A stretch of 64,000 nucleotides of DNA from Sordaria brevicollis. Lineage: Eukaryota > Ascomycota > Sordariomycetes > Sordariales > Sordariaceae. Positions within the stretch are counted from its first letter, which is position 1. The number at the start of each line of letters is the position of its first letter. Made by a program: the position numbers and the translations under genes. This document shows, in pieces, positions 60,243 to 64,000 of this stretch. A model generated the notes under the pieces. That model saw only the letters and a program-made list of their open reading frames with translations. It was not told where the DNA came from and searched no databases. The stretch covers positions 1,612,001-1,676,000 of the forward strand of contig JAUTDP010000006.1 in assembly GCA_033439795.1 (NCBI GenBank), written 5' to 3'.

Positions 60243-62185
60243 TTAACCGCAGTGAGAGACAATCTCACTGATAAGCTCCTTCTTCTCGGGGTCGTAGTAT
60301 GAGCAGATCTGGCTGGGAAGAGGAAGCTCCTTGGAGTCGTCGTTCTCGTCCACAACCATGATGTTGACGTTATCCGTCTTGCTCTGGAACACCCTTGTCG
60401 AGATGCTCTCCTTGCTGAGCCAGATGGTGGCTTGCTCGACCTGATCCAAGAGCACGGTGGGAATCGTCTCGTTGACCTGGAGCTGGAAGTTCTTGGACCT
60501 GACAACGTCGACGGTAGAGACAAGGGTGTCGACAATGAGCGAGACCTTATCGCAGTTGTCGATGTTGACCGCGTTGGCCTTGCCCTTGACGACAATCACC
60601 ACACCGTTACACCTGCTGATGAGGATGGACTGGGAAATGGAGGCCTCGATCTCGACGTTGCCGGCGGCAGCATCATAGTTTTCCTGAAGAGCTGTTAGTA
60701 CCACAATCACCGAAACCATCTGTTAGAGGAACGTACAATGATCCACTTGTTGCCCTCGAGCGCCTTCTTTGCAGGCTTCTTCGAGCGCATGCTCTCGGGC
60801 TTGGGGGGCCTGGTTCCAGGGGGCGCAGGACTCTTGGACCTTGTCACTGGTCCATCGGGAACGGTTGATCCTGCCCTGAGGGAAGGGTTCTTGTGTGTCA
60901 TCTGCGACTTGTCCACCTTCTTGAGGCCCTTTGTAACGGCCTCGCCCTTGTTGAGCTCAGACATAACAGAGCTGAAGCCACCAGCCGGGGACGGTTCCGC
61001 CTTCTGCTCGTTGATCTTGAGCACCGGAGGAGGTCCAGGGGGAGGAGGCGGGGGAGGAGCACCTCCGGATGGGGCTGGAGGCGCTGGTGGTGCGGCAGGG
61101 GTAGAAGCGCCGGAGGCAAGGCTCTGGACAACCTCCTTGTAGGGCTTGCCGTTGGGGTTCCATACAATGCCATTGTTGTAGAACTCCTTAGTATAATCCG
61201 ACAAATCCTTGAAGATCTGGTAGAAGGTCTTCACCCATTCGGTATGCTGAGGATCCGTGTTCCTGTTCGCCTGCATGACTCTGTTGCCCAGGTACTCGGC
61301 GGATGCCAGGCTTTCATCGATAACCTTGTGAGGTCTGGACTGAACAGTGATCCATGCGAGAAGCATGATGCCGTCGGCCACCATACCGAGGTGGTTAAAG
61401 AAAGGAGAACCGCGGTTCTTGTCCTTGATTTCCTGAGTGGCCTGGATGGCATCGCTGATGGGCTTGATAGCCTCCTGGAAGTCGGGCGAAGTCATTTCGA
61501 GCTTTTTAGACTGGGAAGCGGCGTAGAGGAACTTGCGCGTCTCTACAAAGCCCTTGAGGACGCACGCAGCCTATTTAAAACCGTCAGCTTTCGTTCCCGG
61601 GTGAAGATTGGTTTTCAAAGGGCACTTTGTAAGTACCTGCTCAGCAACCAAACCACCAATAACGTTACTGGTCTTGACATATTTCTGAAGGGTCTGGCTC
61701 ATGAACTCGTCGAACCTCTCGACTGACTCGGGAACTGGTGGTGCGGGCGCCGCAGCAGGAGCAGGAGGAGACACGGCAGTGGACGCAGGAGCGGGAGCAG
61801 GGGGAGCAGGCTCAAGGCTGGTCTGGGAGCCGATAGGGGGAATGGTGGACGAAGCCATATCCTCGAGACGGAGGGTGGCCGCCTCAAGTCTGCGCAAGTA
61901 CTTAGTAACTTCCTTTGACAACTAATAACTCGGCGTCTTTTTCGATTCGCGCCGTTCGTCCTGGCGCATTCGCTGCTCAGGGATAGGTCCACCCTCGTCG
62001 TAGCCGTACAATGGCTCCCATGGAATCGACATGGCTAACGATGCGCCAGAATAACGACGGACAGTCAAGTGTTGTAGATGGTTGAGACTGTCGGGTGGGT
62101 TGTCGCGATTTCAATTTGGGATAAAGAGAGTTGAAGCGTACCTCTTGATCAAGGTGACCAAGTTGTGCATGTTGTTGGTCGCCAT
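60243..62185 (-). CDS. srv2: Adenylyl cyclase-associated protein (Srv2/CAP)
   Basis: Binds actin monomers and recycles cofilin-actin; in fungi its N-terminus also binds adenylyl cyclase. Four exons on the minus strand: 62185-62142, 61889-61637, 61570-60737, 60683-60243; 523 residues. The 44-nt first exon (MATNNMHNLVTLIKR) is joined across a 252-nt intron, the longest confident one in the window apart from none larger, to LEAATLRLEDMAS, giving the cyclase-binding coiled coil. The helical folded domain follows (FLYAASQSKKLEM, PFFNHLGMVADGIM). The centre has a Pro tract (GGAPPPPPPPGPPP) of the profilin-binding kind and a basic WH2-like section. The C-terminal beta-helix CARP domain has KWIIENYDAAAGNVEIE, ISRCNGVVIVVKGKANAV and NFQLQVNETIPTVLLDQ. 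All junctions keep phase. Confidence 0.95.
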
Positions 62186-63527
62186 TGTGGTTAGAATGGT
62201 CCCTTTGGCGGGATTTTGGAGACGTGGAGTTCGGATTCGATTAATAGGAAAGGTTGGAAGGAGCAAGCTGGACTCTCTTCTTATTACAACTGAACTGTTG
62301 TGCCAACTTGCGGTATTAGCGATCCTGTTTCGACGTGAAGAGAGAGTGGGCAAGCCCGGATGCCTCCGGTGGAAGAGAACTGGAGTAACAGACGGGAGTA
62401 TCGCCCCAAGACTATGGGTGGGAAACATTCACCTTTTGCGCTGTGACGTATAATCAGGAAAACACAAAATATCGCTGAACTAAGGAAGGGGAAGAAAAGG
62501 GTCCCGAAATTGGAGAGGGGAAAGAGGAAGAGGTCGGGGAAGGTGTAGTTGAAGATCTACCGGGCTGGAACATGGCCGGGGATGTCTGGAGGTTGACAGG
62601 CTGACAAGCTGACGAGACGGCCTCGATTGGAACCCCTCGTCACACAGTCCATCCCCCTGGCGTCCCTGCCCCTGGCGCCTGCCATGCTTGTAGCTGCCCG
62701 GCGGCCACACCTTCTGTAGACGCACGTTGATGAGCTGCTAGCCTGCTTCCCCACGATCAAGCCTCATAGTGGGGTCATAGTGGGTCGTCTCATCCAATCT
62801 CTAAAATTACGCGTTTCGGGCAACCCTCCAAGAACACCTTGCTGGCCACTCTCACGACTCTTCAGCGCACGGTCACTAACAAGCACTATCCAAGTTCGAT
62901 ATATGAATAGATTGAGGTAACCATCCCACCAGACATCAAATCAAGACGTCTTGACTGTTACTTCAAGTGGACTACCAGCACGGGTTTCATCCTTCAGAAT
63001 CTCGATAGCTTTTCACCTTTGGATAGACATTAGGGACAGTAAGTTTGTTGCCTGAAGACTGACGTAGGTCTCTACGCAAGCCGTCGTTCAAGGTATAGAA
63101 AGTCCATATAGCAGGATCAAGCAGATAAACCCAGCCATTTTCTCCATCCATATGTCAATGGTGTTTGATGAATCTACCCCAGATAGGCTATTCATCTAAT
63201 AAGATGTCGAGTTATCAAGATATCAGCCTCATCGTAGGTAGGTTCTGCCGCCTGATGGTCGGGCAGGAACAGGTAGCAGACTTGCAAGAGTCTAGCAGCA
63301 CCTCTAGCCACCAGTAGCCACATCACTCACTTTCTCCTGTTCATCTTTCTATCTTAATCCCTACCATCGGTGTCTCAGTCCCACATCCCGTCTTGGTGTC
63401 ACTTGCTTTAAACCAACTTCTAACTCACACATCACTGGCCTGTTCTTCTGCTGGGCTGACTTTCAAATATTACCTCCACGGCTACTCACCGTCAGTTTAT
63501 TATTTCCCGATCACCACATAGAGAAGG
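62186..63527. other. Divergent promoter region, CAP and Mak32-like gene
   Basis: 1.3 kb without a supported gene. Pyrimidine-rich leader sequence precedes the ATG at 63528. No clear repeat or TATA box. Confidence 0.5.
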
Positions 63528-64000
63528 ATGGCAGACAACGACAACCCGGAAATGCCCGGTCAAGACACAAACGGTGTTGACAGAGCTTCCGATGATAGCT
63601 CAGAATGGCAAGATATCAACGACACACCTCCTTCAACTTCCATAGACTTTGTCACTCTTGGCATGTTCATCATTGGTAAGTCTTCAACCCAACCCAATAC
63701 CCACGGCCAGGCACCACCAGCTAACCCGACCCGCCAGATGAAATCGAATACCCCCCACCCCGTCCACCATCCACCAACGTCCTCGGAGGCGCCGGCACTT
63801 ACTCCGCCCTCGGCGCCCGCCTCTTCTCACCGGCCCCGGACCTCTCCCGGACCGTAGGCTGGATCGTCGACCAAGGCTCCGATTTCCCCAGTGCCATCAC
63901 CGACCTCATCAACGGCTGGTCCACCTCGGCCGTATTCCGGCACGACCCTTCCCGGCTGACCACCAGGGGGTGGAACGGCTACGTCGACTCGTCCGAGCGG
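63528..64000 (+). CDS. mak32: PfkB-family carbohydrate kinase, Mak32-like (5' part, cut by window end)
   Basis: Exon 1 is 63528-63675, the intron 63676-63737 (GTAAGT...GCCAG), and exon 2 runs off the right edge, leaving about 137 residues. After a variable acidic N-terminus, the sequence reads IDFVTLGMFIIDEIEYPPPR and then VLGGAGTYSALGARLFSPAP, the GG-containing N-terminal signature of PfkB/ribokinase-like proteins, followed by TVGWIVDQGSDFPSAI. This order (strand, DEI, GGAGTYSALGAR) is that of fungal Mak32, a protein needed for maintenance of L-A double-stranded RNA virus structural stability in yeast; its sugar or nucleoside substrate is unknown. The ATP site and catalytic GAGD motif lie beyond the window, so kinase competence cannot be judged. 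Confidence 0.8.

Noticed and set aside
60893..61726. 277-codon plus-strand frame antisense to CAP
   Set aside because: Mirrors the Pro-rich CAP centre; no independent evidence.

Overview
The window is nuclear DNA of a filamentous ascomycete, most likely a sordariomycete near Neurospora/Sordaria. Evidence: multi-exon genes with short introns (about 50-250 nt) carrying GTAAGT-like donors, CTAAC/CTGAC branch sites and AG acceptors; C/G-ending codons; Pol III tRNA structure; and a purely fungal gene set (Anp1, Bst1, Srv2/CAP, Mak32). Genus is inference. I assigned exons by eye and accepted a gene only when the spliced length was divisible by three and the junction restored a plausible protein.

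Layout. 0-13 kb: a possible four-exon small gene (471-1133), then + strand anp1 (Golgi mannosyltransferase), a GBF1/Gea-type ARF-GEF and the CCA-adding enzyme cca1. 13-19 kb: tRNA-Val(AAC) on -, a small secreted Cys-containing protein on +, and pms1 (mismatch repair) on -. 20-23 kb: a TPR-DUF4470 protein. 23-27 kb: intergenic DNA with a 58-nt poly(T). 27-31 kb: bst1 (GPI inositol deacylase). 31-35.4 kb: a broken or unusually spliced PPxY ORF, an FAH-family hydrolase, and a conserved-looking 119-residue protein. 35.4-48 kb: gene-poor DNA with one candidate Cys-rich gene (43439-44101) and a near-perfect inverted repeat (46307-46430). 48-53 kb: exo70 (with a GC-AG intron) and a class III aminotransferase, both on -. 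53-56.8 kb: intergenic. 56.8-64 kb: mcm3 (+), Srv2/CAP (-) and the 5' part of a Mak32-like PfkB kinase (+), cut by the window end.

How genes relate. There is no operon or obvious metabolic cluster. Several genes share broad themes: secretory pathway and wall building (anp1, ARF-GEF, bst1, exo70, CAP) and DNA replication/repair (mcm3, pms1). I read this as ordinary core-genome mixing. Tail-to-tail pairs with short spacers occur at the secreted protein/pms1, FAH/119-residue protein and mcm3/CAP.

I found no convincing new multi-gene system. The best leads are the Cys-rich candidate gene, the inverted repeat, the hidden spliced locus at the left edge and the TPR-DUF4470 protein.
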